Assembly (NCBI GenBank): GCA_049890215.1
Contig: JBMHBX010000012.1
Span: 1-64,000, forward strand
Direction: 5' to 3'
Source: UBA685 sp049890215
Lineage (GTDB): Bacteria; Pseudomonadota; Alphaproteobacteria; Puniceispirillales; Puniceispirillaceae
Length of the DNA: 64,000 nucleotides
Shown: positions 8,827 through 16,275 of the stretch, piece after piece
Position numbering within the stretch: the first letter of the stretch is position 1
Layout of the letters: every line of letters starts with the position of its first letter
Position numbers and translations under genes: made by a program
Notes under the pieces: generated by a model
Database searches by the model: none
Told to the model about the DNA's origin: nothing
The model's input: only the letters and a program-made list of their open reading frames with translations

Positions 8827-9813
8827 TCAAAGATAGGTGGCAATCATATCAGGATAGATATCATAGCGCTTTATCTGCGCCTTGACATCCTGTCCTGCCA
8901 ATAGCCCATATCCTGATAATAAAATAGCGCTGAGGCCGAAATCTTTCGCCCCTAAAATATCAGTATGAAGAGAATCACCCACCATAGCGACTTTTTGTTT
9001 AGATAAAGATTTACCAGCCTTTTTTTCAAGCGCCTGAAAGGCAATCTCAAAGGCCTCCCCATAGGGTTTTCCTGTCATAATCAGCTCTGCGCCAGTCTGT
9101 CTTTGTGCCTTCATGGCCCAATAACCAGGCTCAAAGGTAAAGGCGTTTGTGACAGGCGCAGATACATCAGGATTACCAATGATAAGGGCTCCCCCTGTCT
9201 TTTTCAGGGCTTGTTCAAGCTCATCCTGATTTTGCTCTGACCATCCAATTGCGCCGAGGAACACAAAATAATCAGCCTGCGCCCAGCCTTTGGCCTGATA
9301 ATCAGCCTCTCCATATATCACACCAGGCACATCTTCAAATGCGCTCACAGCATGGCTTAGGTAAGAAAAGCGTGCTTGTGGATTTTGGGCTTTAAGCCTC
9401 TGCAAACACAGATGGCAGGCATCACGTGACGAGATGATATCCTGTTTTGTTACATTTAATCCCCAATTTTGATAACCTTGCACGCGCATTTCTGCCGGCT
9501 GGCTTGCGCCATTTGTTAAAATAACAATCGGAATTTGTTTTGCCTCAGCTTTGGCAAATAAATCTGTGATACCCTCAATCGGGGCGGTGCCAAGACCAAT
9601 CACACCGTAACTGTCAAGGATCAGGCCTTCTATGCCATCAAGCGAATCTGACAAATTTTCAACAAAGCGCATAGTATCAGGATTGCCTGCCGGAATCTCT
9701 GGCCCGTTCTGCGCATAAAATGCCTCATATAATGCCAAAGTGCGTTCAGCTGTCATCGGCTCATCAGCCCGAAAAAGCGCTTCTGCCGGTTGTGCTGTCA
9801 TATCAGCTGCCAT
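8827..9813 (-). CDS. HAD class IIA phosphatase, TIGR01459-like
   Basis: A product of about 328 residues. It has a NagD-like HAD fold: motif I is degenerate as LILDSYGVI (Asp, then Ser where the second Asp is usual), motif II is PIVILTNGA, and motif III/IV is KVAMVGDSLHTDILGAKDFGLSAIL. The class IIA cap lies between. The altered motif I is typical of the alphaproteobacterial TIGR01459 group, whose substrate is unknown. ATG 9813 was chosen; an in-frame ATG 9864 would add 17 residues. It precedes folB by 13 bases. Confidence 0.82.
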   Translation of the reverse strand: MAADMTAQPAEALFRADEPMTAERTLALYEAFYAQNGPEIPAGNPDTMRFVENLSDSLDGIEGLILDSYGVIGLGTAPIEGITDLFAKAEAKQIPIVILTNGASQPAEMRVQGYQNWGLNVTKQDIISSRDACHLCLQRLKAQNPQARFSYLSHAVSAFEDVPGVIYGEADYQAKGWAQADYFVFLGAIGWSEQNQDELEQALKKTGGALIIGNPDVSAPVTNAFTFEPGYWAMKAQRQTGAELIMTGKPYGEAFEIAFQALEKKAGKSLSKQKVAMVGDSLHTDILGAKDFGLSAILLSGYGLLAGQDVKAQIKRYDIYPDMIATYL

Positions 9814-9936
9814 ATCTGTTTTCTCATCTTTATCAGCATATCTTTGCCAGAATAACCAAACCAATCACAGATCTGGCACGTAACGCAATTATAAGCCTCG
9901 CTACCAAAAGCGACAAGATAAAGGATTGATTAGACC

Positions 9937-10911
9937 ATGCACCAGACCAGCGCCTCATCTGTTCGTGATGTGATCATCATCGGCTCTGGCATTTCAGGAT
10001 TAAGCGCCGCACGCACCTTAAAACAATCAGGAAGAGAGCCACTTATTCTTGATAAAGGGCGGCGCATTGGCGGGCGGTGCAGTACCAAACGCAAAGATGG
10101 TTATTGCTTTAATCATGGCGCCCAGTTTTTCACCACCAGAGATAGCGATTTCCACACACTCACAATACAAGCAGCTGAACGACAATCAGCCTGCCTGTGG
10201 TCATTTGGCCATCACAGCCCTGCCTATATCGGCATGCCCACAATGCGCGATTTTGCCTCTTTTCTTGGCCGGGATTTTGACCATCGCCAAGATGTCAAAG
10301 TCACAAATATCACCAAAGATAATGATCTATATCACCTGACAGATGAGGCAGGAACGCACTATAGCGCACATCATGTGATCATCACAGCGCCTGCCCCGCA
10401 AGCTGCCATCTTAGTCGCAGATTGTGACACTCATCTGTCACAAACAGCACAAACAGCCATCTATGATCCCTGTTGGACAGTGATGCTTGCGCTTGAGGAA
10501 GAGGCCTATAAAAAAGCCCCGATACTGCCTTTGCCTGTCAGAGATGATACCATCATCGGCTGGGCAAATTTTGAGCCTTCACGCCTGCCAGATAAAGCAA
10601 CATCTCCCTATTTGCCGGCTATCACCATTCAGGCAAATCCTGCGCATAGTCAAAAAATGCTTCACTGGGATAAACAAGATGTCATTGACACACTGGCTGA
10701 GGCCTATTTTGCGGCTATCGGGCAAGAGATGGTTGTCAAATTTGCCCTTGCCCACAGATGGTTATATGCCCGCGTTGCCAAAGCCGCAGATGATGATCAT
10801 CCCTTTATCAATTCTGATCACACATTGGCACTGGCAGGTGATTATTTTGGCACTGCCCGCATTGAATCAGCCTATCTGTCCGGCAGACGGGCCGCTCTGG
10901 CCTTGCGCTAA
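9937..10911 (+). CDS. renalase-like FAD-dependent oxidoreductase
   Basis: A 324-residue flavoprotein. The N-terminal FAD dinucleotide-binding motif GSGISGLSAA is followed by the GGRCSTKR segment typical of NAD(P)/FAD oxidoreductases of the amine oxidase/renalase type. NHGAQFFTTRD follows, and the C-terminal LALAGDYFG...RIESAYLSGRRAA closes the FAD site. Family members oxidise nicotinamide-derived isomers or amines; the substrate here is unknown. An AAAGGAT ribosome site precedes ATG 9937. It converges on the DM13 gene. Confidence 0.85.
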   Translation: MHQTSASSVRDVIIIGSGISGLSAARTLKQSGREPLILDKGRRIGGRCSTKRKDGYCFNHGAQFFTTRDSDFHTLTIQAAERQSACLWSFGHHSPAYIGMPTMRDFASFLGRDFDHRQDVKVTNITKDNDLYHLTDEAGTHYSAHHVIITAPAPQAAILVADCDTHLSQTAQTAIYDPCWTVMLALEEEAYKKAPILPLPVRDDTIIGWANFEPSRLPDKATSPYLPAITIQANPAHSQKMLHWDKQDVIDTLAEAYFAAIGQEMVVKFALAHRWLYARVAKAADDDHPFINSDHTLALAGDYFGTARIESAYLSGRRAALALR

Positions 10912-10922
10912 AGCGCTTATCA

Positions 10923-11447
10923 TTATGATGATAAAGAGGCCGCTGTGATAAATTGTCCAAAGGCCTCACACCAAATCAGCAATGCCGGATATTGCGACAC
11001 ATCCACACCTGCCGGCACGTCAACAGCAAAATTCTCAAACGCTTTGATAGGCGCTATTTGCACTGACTGATCTTTGATGGCACGGAAAGCTGCCTCAGTT
11101 TCCACAAAATAGGGTGTCATATAAAGACGGTAATCAGGACCGGGCGCAATTTTGCCGTCAAGCCAGATCATATCAGCAGACACATTAATGGTGCCTTCAC
11201 CCCAATGAAGGGCATCAGAATCAGCCAAATCCCGCACAAATGAGCCTGAACGCTCAATCGTTTGTGACAAATTGGCAATCGCCTCATTATCAAGGCCTTT
11301 TTCAGCTGTCAGAATTGGTAAAAAATACACACCAAGACCAAAACCAACAATCAGCCCAGCCAGAAATTTCAACGCGCCGAACAACACAAGATGGCGTTTC
11401 GCCCAACCCAATAACGGGCCTGTTACATTGTGAATCAACTTATTCAT
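10923..11447 (-). CDS. membrane-anchored DM13-domain protein
   Basis: A product of about 174 residues. An N-terminal transmembrane helix lies at about residues 22-46 (LKFLAGLIVGFGLGVYFLPIL). A C-terminal domain resembles DM13: GEGTINVS, then WLDGKIAPGPDYRLYMTPYFV, and a closing WCEAFGQFI with the conserved Cys. DM13 domains are proposed redox or electron-transfer modules in the periplasm or on the cell surface. ATG 11447 matches the start of a basic segment before the helix; the upstream in-frame start at 11528 is unlikely. Partner unknown. Confidence 0.7.
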   Translation of the reverse strand: MNKLIHNVTGPLLGWAKRHLVLFGALKFLAGLIVGFGLGVYFLPILTAEKGLDNEAIANLSQTIERSGSFVRDLADSDALHWGEGTINVSADMIWLDGKIAPGPDYRLYMTPYFVETEAAFRAIKDQSVQIAPIKAFENFAVDVPAGVDVSQYPALLIWCEAFGQFITAASLSS

Positions 11448-11480
11448 GATATGTCCATTCTGAAAAGATGAGATTTCAAC

Positions 11481-11510
11481 TTGATTTGCCTCAAGGTAAC
11501 CGGCTTTAAT
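11481..11510 (+). promoter_or_regulatory. putative promoter of the MR/MLE gene
   Basis: TTGATT at 11481-11486 and TTTAAT at 11505-11510 are 18 bases apart, giving a predicted start near 11517 and a leader of about 36 bases with an AAGGGA ribosome site. A small inverted repeat, CTTGA-6-TCAAG at 11480-11495, overlaps the -35 element and could be an operator. Confidence 0.4.
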
Positions 11511-11552
11511 CTGTGAAGTCCATAACAAACAAACATTAATTAAGGGACCTTT

Positions 11553-12773
11553 ATGAAATTAATTGCATGTGAGAGCTTTGTTGTTGGCACGCCGCCGCCC
11601 GGCAATGGCGGACGCTATTTTATCTTTGTCAAATTAACCACAGATAACGGCATTATCGGCTATGGTGAGATTTATGCCGGCCATATCGCGCCTCATCTTA
11701 TCTGTGATATCGCAAAGGACAGCTTTGCCCGCCATTTATGTGACCAGTCTCCTTTTCATATTGAGGCCTTTATGCGCAAAATGCATGGTGCCGGATTTCT
11801 GCACAGACCAGATCCGACCATGATGGGTGTGGCAAGCGGCCTTGAAATGGCCATGTGGGATATCATCGGCAAAGCGCTTGATCAGCCTGTGGCCAATTTG
11901 CTTGGCGGCATGATACACGAACGCTTGCGCACCTATACCTATCTTTACCCTGATGACGGAGAAGATGCAGGGCAGTTTTACGCTGATCCCATTAGAGCAG
12001 GTGAAAAAGCAGCCTATCAGCTATCTCAGGGTTTTACGGCCGTCAAATGTGATCCTGCAGGCCAATATTCGATTTATGACCCACGCCAGCCAGACAGAGA
12101 GTCCCTCACCCGTTCTGCGCGTTTTTGTCAGATGATAAGAGAAGCGGTAGGCGATAAGGCTGATATTTTATTTGGCACACATGGCCAATTCACCCCGTCA
12201 GGAGCGATTCGCATGGCACAGGCTATCGCGCCTTATGACCCTTTATGGTTTGAAGAGCCAACCCCCCCTGATCTGCCAGAGGAAATGGCCCTTGTGGCGC
12301 AATCAGGCTCTGTGCCTGTCTCTGCCGGAGAGCGCCTTTGTACACTCTATGAATTTCAGCGTCTTGCCACCCATAAAGCTGCCTCTATCTGGCAACCGAA
12401 TCTTGGCCGGGCAGGGGGTCTGTTAGAAGGCAAGAAAATCGCCGCCATTGCACAAGCACATTATTGCCAGATAGCACCTCACCTTTATTGTGGCCCCCTT
12501 GTTGCGGCTGCTAATGCCCAACTTGCAGCGACTTTGCCTAATTTTCTCATCCTTGAATCAATCGAAAAAATGCAGGGATTTCATGCAGAATTACTTATCA
12601 GGCCGTTACAAGTCGAAGATGGTTATCTGACAGTCCCGACTGAAGCCGGCTTAGGGGTGACTTTGAATGAAGAGGTGGCGCGCGCCCATCCTTATGAGGG
12701 GGAAAAATATCATCTGGAGATGGCGCAAGAGCCTTTTGATGCCCATAAACATCGCTATTTCCCGGGCGGGTAG
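11553..12773 (+). CDS. enolase-superfamily (MR/MLE) enzyme, sugar-acid dehydratase-like
   Basis: A 406-residue member of the mandelate racemase/muconate lactonizing group, closest in layout to galactonate or mannonate dehydratases. Visible marks are GLEMAMWDIIGKA at about 96-108, Lys165 in AVKCDP, His210, Glu234-Glu235 in FEEP, Glu260 in GER and His310 in APHLYCGP. The position that normally holds the first metal-binding Asp, two residues before His210, is Gly208. The likely reaction is dehydration of a sugar acid, but the substrate cannot be read. It has its own promoter and no sugar-catabolic neighbours. Confidence 0.82.
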   Translation: MKLIACESFVVGTPPPGNGGRYFIFVKLTTDNGIIGYGEIYAGHIAPHLICDIAKDSFARHLCDQSPFHIEAFMRKMHGAGFLHRPDPTMMGVASGLEMAMWDIIGKALDQPVANLLGGMIHERLRTYTYLYPDDGEDAGQFYADPIRAGEKAAYQLSQGFTAVKCDPAGQYSIYDPRQPDRESLTRSARFCQMIREAVGDKADILFGTHGQFTPSGAIRMAQAIAPYDPLWFEEPTPPDLPEEMALVAQSGSVPVSAGERLCTLYEFQRLATHKAASIWQPNLGRAGGLLEGKKIAAIAQAHYCQIAPHLYCGPLVAAANAQLAATLPNFLILESIEKMQGFHAELLIRPLQVEDGYLTVPTEAGLGVTLNEEVARAHPYEGEKYHLEMAQEPFDAHKHRYFPGG

Positions 12774-12802
12774 ATAAGGCGGTTAGATAAGGTGGTTCGA
12801 TA
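12771..12802. repeat. 13-bp tandem repeat at a gene end
   Basis: TAGATAAGGCGGT at 12771-12783 is followed directly by TAGATAAGGTGGT at 12784-12796, and a third, decayed unit begins TCGATAA. The first unit includes the stop codon of the MR/MLE gene. Confidence 0.6.
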
Positions 12803-13072
12803 AATCTGCCGGACGAGGGGCCTCAAATCACGATTTTGCCTCTTTTCAGCCAGATATCAGGCGGCTTTTACTTGACAGTTCTCTTTTGGTGAGTATAGTC
12901 CGTCCACGATCAGAATGGTGCGCCATTGTGAGGCCGTCTTATATGGTAGCTTACAGTGCGAGATCACCAGTCAGATTATAACAGGTTTTAGGATTCATGA
13001 TGGCCGCTTGCCTTTGGTGAAAACCAGCAAAGACAAAGACGGTATCAAGATAGATAAGATTGGGGTGTCGCC
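12774..13072. other. intergenic region with rplU promoter and leader
   Basis: 299 bases without an established gene. In order it holds the end of the 13-bp tandem repeat, a weak terminator-like fold (GAGG...CCTCTTTT, 12817-12845) after the MR/MLE gene, a strong promoter at 12872-12899, a small hairpin AATGG-TGCG-CCATT at 12914-12927, and a long rplU leader with an open frame of 57 codons. Confidence 0.6.
12872..12899 (+). promoter_or_regulatory. strong sigma-70 type promoter of rplU-rpmA
   Basis: A perfect TTGACA at 12872-12877, a 16-base spacer, then TATAGT at 12894-12899 (five of six consensus bases). The predicted start is near 12906. That leaves a leader of about 165 bases before rplU, long enough for regulation. 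Confidence 0.75.
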
Positions 13073-13537
13073 ATGTATGCTGTGGTGAAAACAGGCGGGA
13101 AGCAGTACCGCGTTGCAAAAGATGACAAAATCCTCGTAGAACGCCTTGAGGGTGATGCTGGCACATCTGTGCAGCTTGATAATGTGATGATGCTTGTAGA
13201 TGGTGACAAAGTCACTGTTGGCACACCGCAAGTCGCAGGCGCAGCAGTCGCTGCCGAAGTGGTTGAACAGACACGTGGTCCGAAGATCATCATCTTCCGC
13301 CGCAAGCGCCGTAAAAACCACCGCCGCACACAAGGCCATCGTCAGGATCTGACATTGCTGAAGATCACAGACATTCTGGCAGATGGCAAAAAGCCGGCTG
13401 CAAAGAAAGCCGCTGCCAAAAAAGCAGACGCTGAGGCAAAGCCTGCAGCGAAAAAAGCAGCAGCGAAAAAAGCAGCTGCAAAAAAGACAACCAAAAAGGC
13501 AGCCGCGAAAAAAGCAGCGCCAAAAGCGAAATCATAA
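13073..13537 (+). CDS. rplU: 50S ribosomal protein L21 with Lys/Ala tail
   Basis: L21 of the large ribosomal subunit, in contact with 23S rRNA. Residues 1-105 are a complete L21 (MYAVVKTGGKQYRV at the start; KIIIFRRKRRKNHRRTQGHRQ before the end). Residues 106-154 form an added tail of 49 residues. It consists mostly of KKAAA units, with 19 lysines, and resembles histone H1 or AlgP tails. Typical L21 is about 103 residues. ATG 13073 has a GGGGTG site upstream. It is co-transcribed with rpmA 12 bases downstream. Confidence 0.95.
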   Translation: MYAVVKTGGKQYRVAKDDKILVERLEGDAGTSVQLDNVMMLVDGDKVTVGTPQVAGAAVAAEVVEQTRGPKIIIFRRKRRKNHRRTQGHRQDLTLLKITDILADGKKPAAKKAAAKKADAEAKPAAKKAAAKKAAAKKTTKKAAAKKAAPKAKS

Positions 13538-13549
13538 GGAGAACGACTT

Positions 13550-13819
13550 ATGGCACATAAAAAAGCAGGTGGTAGCTCCAGAAACGGTCGTGACTCCGCA
13601 GGTCGCCGTCTTGGCGTGAAGAAGTTTGGCGGCGAATCAGTCATCCCTGGCAATATTATCATTCGTCAGCGCGGCACAAAATATAACCCGGGCGAAAATA
13701 TCGGCATGGGCAAAGACCATACCCTTTTTGCATTGGTAGCAGGTAAAGTAGCCTTCAAACAAAAAGCAGGCGGCAAAATGTATGTAAATGTTGTCGCAAA
13801 CGCAGAGGCTGCAGAATAA
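13550..13819 (+). CDS. rpmA: 50S ribosomal protein L27
   Basis: An 89-residue L27, whose N-terminus reaches toward the peptidyl-transferase centre. It begins MAHKKAGGSSRNGRDS and carries GVKKFGGE. There is no Firmicute-type cleavable N-terminal extension. An AAGGAG ribosome site precedes ATG 13550. It pairs with rplU as in most bacteria, and a strong terminator follows 33 bases after the stop. Confidence 0.97.
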   Translation: MAHKKAGGSSRNGRDSAGRRLGVKKFGGESVIPGNIIIRQRGTKYNPGENIGMGKDHTLFALVAGKVAFKQKAGGKMYVNVVANAEAAE

Positions 13820-13852
13820 CAAACATCTGATAACCAATTATTATCGAATGCG

Positions 13853-13890
13853 AAGGGAATGACTTGCACCATAAGTTATTCCCTTTTTTA
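13853..13890 (+). terminator. rho-independent terminator after rpmA
   Basis: A 13-bp stem with one G-T pair: AAGGGAATGACTT at 13853-13865 and AAGTTATTCCCTT at 13873-13885, with a 7-base loop and a T run after it. It ends the rplU-rpmA transcript before obgE. Confidence 0.88.
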
Positions 13891-14004
13891 TTAGGCTTTT
13901 TTATTAGCCTTTTTAATCAGATGGTGCCAACCATATAAAAAAGGCCTGCAACATAGCGGCCCATAACACAGGATATTGCCTTTCAGGCGCGCACATATTT
14001 TATT

Positions 14005-15045
14005 ATGAAATTCTTAGACCAGGCGAAAATTTTTGTACGTTCAGGAAATGGCGGACCAGGTGCGGTCAGTTTCCGCCGCGAAGCTCATGTGCCCTTTGGC
14101 GGACCTGATGGCGGCGATGGCGGGCGTGGCGGCAATGTTGTTGCGCGCTGTGTTGGGGGATTGAACACACTGATTGATTACCGCTATCAGCAACATTTCA
14201 AAGCAAGTTCCGGCCGCCCGGGCGCAGGTCAAAACCGGGCCGGCCATTCAGGCACCGATATCGAAATGCGTCTGCCAGTGGGCACTCAGATTCTGGCAGA
14301 AGATGGCGAGACAATTCTGGCTGATCTGACAAAAGAAGGCCAGGAAATCATCCTTGCGCAAGGCGGCATGGGCGGCAAAGGTAATGCCTTTTTCAAATCA
14401 AGCACCAACCGCGCGCCTCGCAAATCACAACCTGGCGTCAAGGGCATTGAATTTTGGGTCTGGCTGCGCCTGAAGCTTATCGCTGACGCTGGTTTGCTTG
14501 GTATGCCAAATGCCGGCAAATCAACCTTTTTATCAGCGGTCTCTGCTGCCCGTCCTAAAATTGCAGATTATCCTTTTACCACCTTGCACCCTAATCTGGG
14601 TGTTGTGGGCATTGATGGTCATGAATTTGTGATGGCAGATATTCCGGGCCTTATCAGAGGCGCCTCAGAAGGTGCTGGTATTGGCCATCGCTTTCTTGGT
14701 CATGTAGAGCGTTGCCGCGTCTTACTTCATTTGATCGATTCAACAGGGACCGACCCGATTGAGGCCTATCATACCATCAGAGATGAGTTAAAAGCCTATG
14801 ATGCAAATGGTCTGGCACGCAAAAAGGAAATCATTGTCTTATCCAAAGCTGATTCGGCCCCGTCTGATTATCTTGATGATTTGAAAGATGCCTTAAAACA
14901 TGAAGGCGCTGAACAGATTTTGGTGATGTCTTCTGTCACAGGTGACGGGGTGCGCACTGTTTTGCGGGCGCTTTATTCCGTGATAACACAAGACATAGCA
15001 GATGAACTGGCAAAGGAACAAGATGACGAACCTTGGTCTCCGTGA
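14005..15045 (+). CDS. obgE: Obg family GTPase
   Basis: A 346-residue GTPase acting in 50S subunit assembly and stress control. The N-terminal glycine-rich Obg fold (GNGGPGAVSFRREAHVPFGGPDGGDGG) covers about 1-160. The G domain has its P-loop at GMPNAGKS with Lys172, switch II as DIPGLI, and SKAD as G4. The C-terminal extension found in some Obg proteins is short. It ends 23 bases inside proB, so the two are likely coupled. The rplU-rpmA-obgE-proB-proA order is conserved. Confidence 0.96.
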   Translation: MKFLDQAKIFVRSGNGGPGAVSFRREAHVPFGGPDGGDGGRGGNVVARCVGGLNTLIDYRYQQHFKASSGRPGAGQNRAGHSGTDIEMRLPVGTQILAEDGETILADLTKEGQEIILAQGGMGGKGNAFFKSSTNRAPRKSQPGVKGIEFWVWLRLKLIADAGLLGMPNAGKSTFLSAVSAARPKIADYPFTTLHPNLGVVGIDGHEFVMADIPGLIRGASEGAGIGHRFLGHVERCRVLLHLIDSTGTDPIEAYHTIRDELKAYDANGLARKKEIIVLSKADSAPSDYLDDLKDALKHEGAEQILVMSSVTGDGVRTVLRALYSVITQDIADELAKEQDDEPWSP

Positions 15046-16195
15046 GGCACAAAATGCCTCAGCGCTGATAGATAAAGCACAGCGCATTGTGATAAAAATC
15101 GGATCAGCCTTGCTTTTTAACCCTGATCAGGGCGGTCTTCAGACAAGCTGGCTTGCCGGGCTTGCACAAGATGTTGCACAGCTCCATAAGGCCGGTAAAC
15201 AGGTGATTTTGGTCTCATCTGGTGCGATTGCTCTTGGCAGGGACGAAATGGGCATTGCCAAAGGACGTATCAGACTTGATGAAAAACAGGCAGCCGCTGC
15301 CACAGGTCAGATTATCTTAGCACAAGCCTGGAATGACAGCTTAAAAGCCCATGAGATCACCTCATCACAAATTCTGCTGGCGCCGGATGATACAGAAACC
15401 AGACGAAAACACCTCAATGCACGTTCGACCATGCAGACATTGCTGAATTACGGATGCGTGCCTGTGGTGAATGAAAATGACACCATCACCACCTATGAAA
15501 TCAGATTTGGCGATAATGACAGGCTCGCCGCCAGAGTGGCTGCCATGATGTCAGCTGATTTATTGATTCTGCTTTCTGATATTGACGGGCTTTATGATAA
15601 AAATCCGCGCCGCTATGACCATGCCAACCATGTGCCTGTTGTCTCAGCGATCACAGATGATATTTTGGCGATGGGTGATAGTGCAAATGCGGAATTTGCC
15701 TCTGGCGGGATGGCAACAAAGCTTGCCGCAGCGCGTATGGCAACCAGTGCCGGCGTTGCCATGATGATCTGTGATGGCCGCACAAACAGGCCATTACATG
15801 CCTTATCACAAGGGGCAAAATCAACCATCTTCACAGCCATGATAGCCCCCTCCACGGCGCGCAAAAACTGGATTGCAAGCACATTGGATGCGTCCGGCAC
15901 TGTCACCATAGATGATGGCGCCGCGATTGCCCTGTCCAAAGGGCGCTCATTACTGCCTGCAGGGGTAACAGATGTCCGGGGTCATTTTGAAAGAGGCGAT
16001 GTGATTGCTATTTGTGATAAGAAAGGTACAATCATTGCCCACGGCCTGTCTGGCTATTCTGACAAAGAAGCCCGATTGCTAAAAGGCCAGAAAAGTGACC
16101 AGTTTGATGCCATTATTGGCTATGATGGCAGGGCAGAGCTTGTCCATGCAGATGATCTCGTCAGGCTCACAAAGACTGAAAGCAACAAAGGCTAA
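15023..16195 (+). CDS. proB: glutamate 5-kinase
   Basis: First step of proline synthesis: phosphorylates glutamate with ATP. The product has about 390 residues. An amino-acid kinase domain (IVIKIGSALL, VSSGAIALG, NENDT, SDIDGLYDKNPR) is followed by a C-terminal PUA domain from about residue 295 (RSLLPAGVTDVRGHFERGD). ATG 15023 has an AAAGGA ribosome site inside the end of obgE. An in-frame ATG 15002 would add 7 residues. Confidence 0.95.
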   Translation: MTNLGLREAQNASALIDKAQRIVIKIGSALLFNPDQGGLQTSWLAGLAQDVAQLHKAGKQVILVSSGAIALGRDEMGIAKGRIRLDEKQAAAATGQIILAQAWNDSLKAHEITSSQILLAPDDTETRRKHLNARSTMQTLLNYGCVPVVNENDTITTYEIRFGDNDRLAARVAAMMSADLLILLSDIDGLYDKNPRRYDHANHVPVVSAITDDILAMGDSANAEFASGGMATKLAAARMATSAGVAMMICDGRTNRPLHALSQGAKSTIFTAMIAPSTARKNWIASTLDASGTVTIDDGAAIALSKGRSLLPAGVTDVRGHFERGDVIAICDKKGTIIAHGLSGYSDKEARLLKGQKSDQFDAIIGYDGRAELVHADDLVRLTKTESNKG

Positions 16196-16205
16196 GAAAA
16201 ACAAA

Positions 16206-16273
16206 TTTGAGACCAAAACAACTTTGATGCCATAGAAAATTTGATGCCAAAGCAATTTTGAGGAAAACAGACC
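16206..16273. repeat. four tandem 17-bp units before proA
   Basis: Units begin TTTGA at 16206, 16223, 16240 and 16257, exactly 17 bases apart. Units 2 and 3 share TTTGATGCCA. Unit 1 (TTTGAGACCAAAACAAC) and unit 4 (TTTGAGGAAAACAGACC) are diverged. Unit 4 carries the AGGAAA ribosome site of proA. Confidence 0.8.
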
Positions 16274-16275
16274 AG

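Noticed and set aside
12817..12845. Terminator after the MR/MLE gene
   Set aside because: The stem needs bulges and the T run is short; mentioned only within the intergenic entry.
13342..13662. Open frame of 106 codons on the - strand
   Set aside because: The Ala/Phe-rich product is the complement of the Lys/Ala tail of L21.
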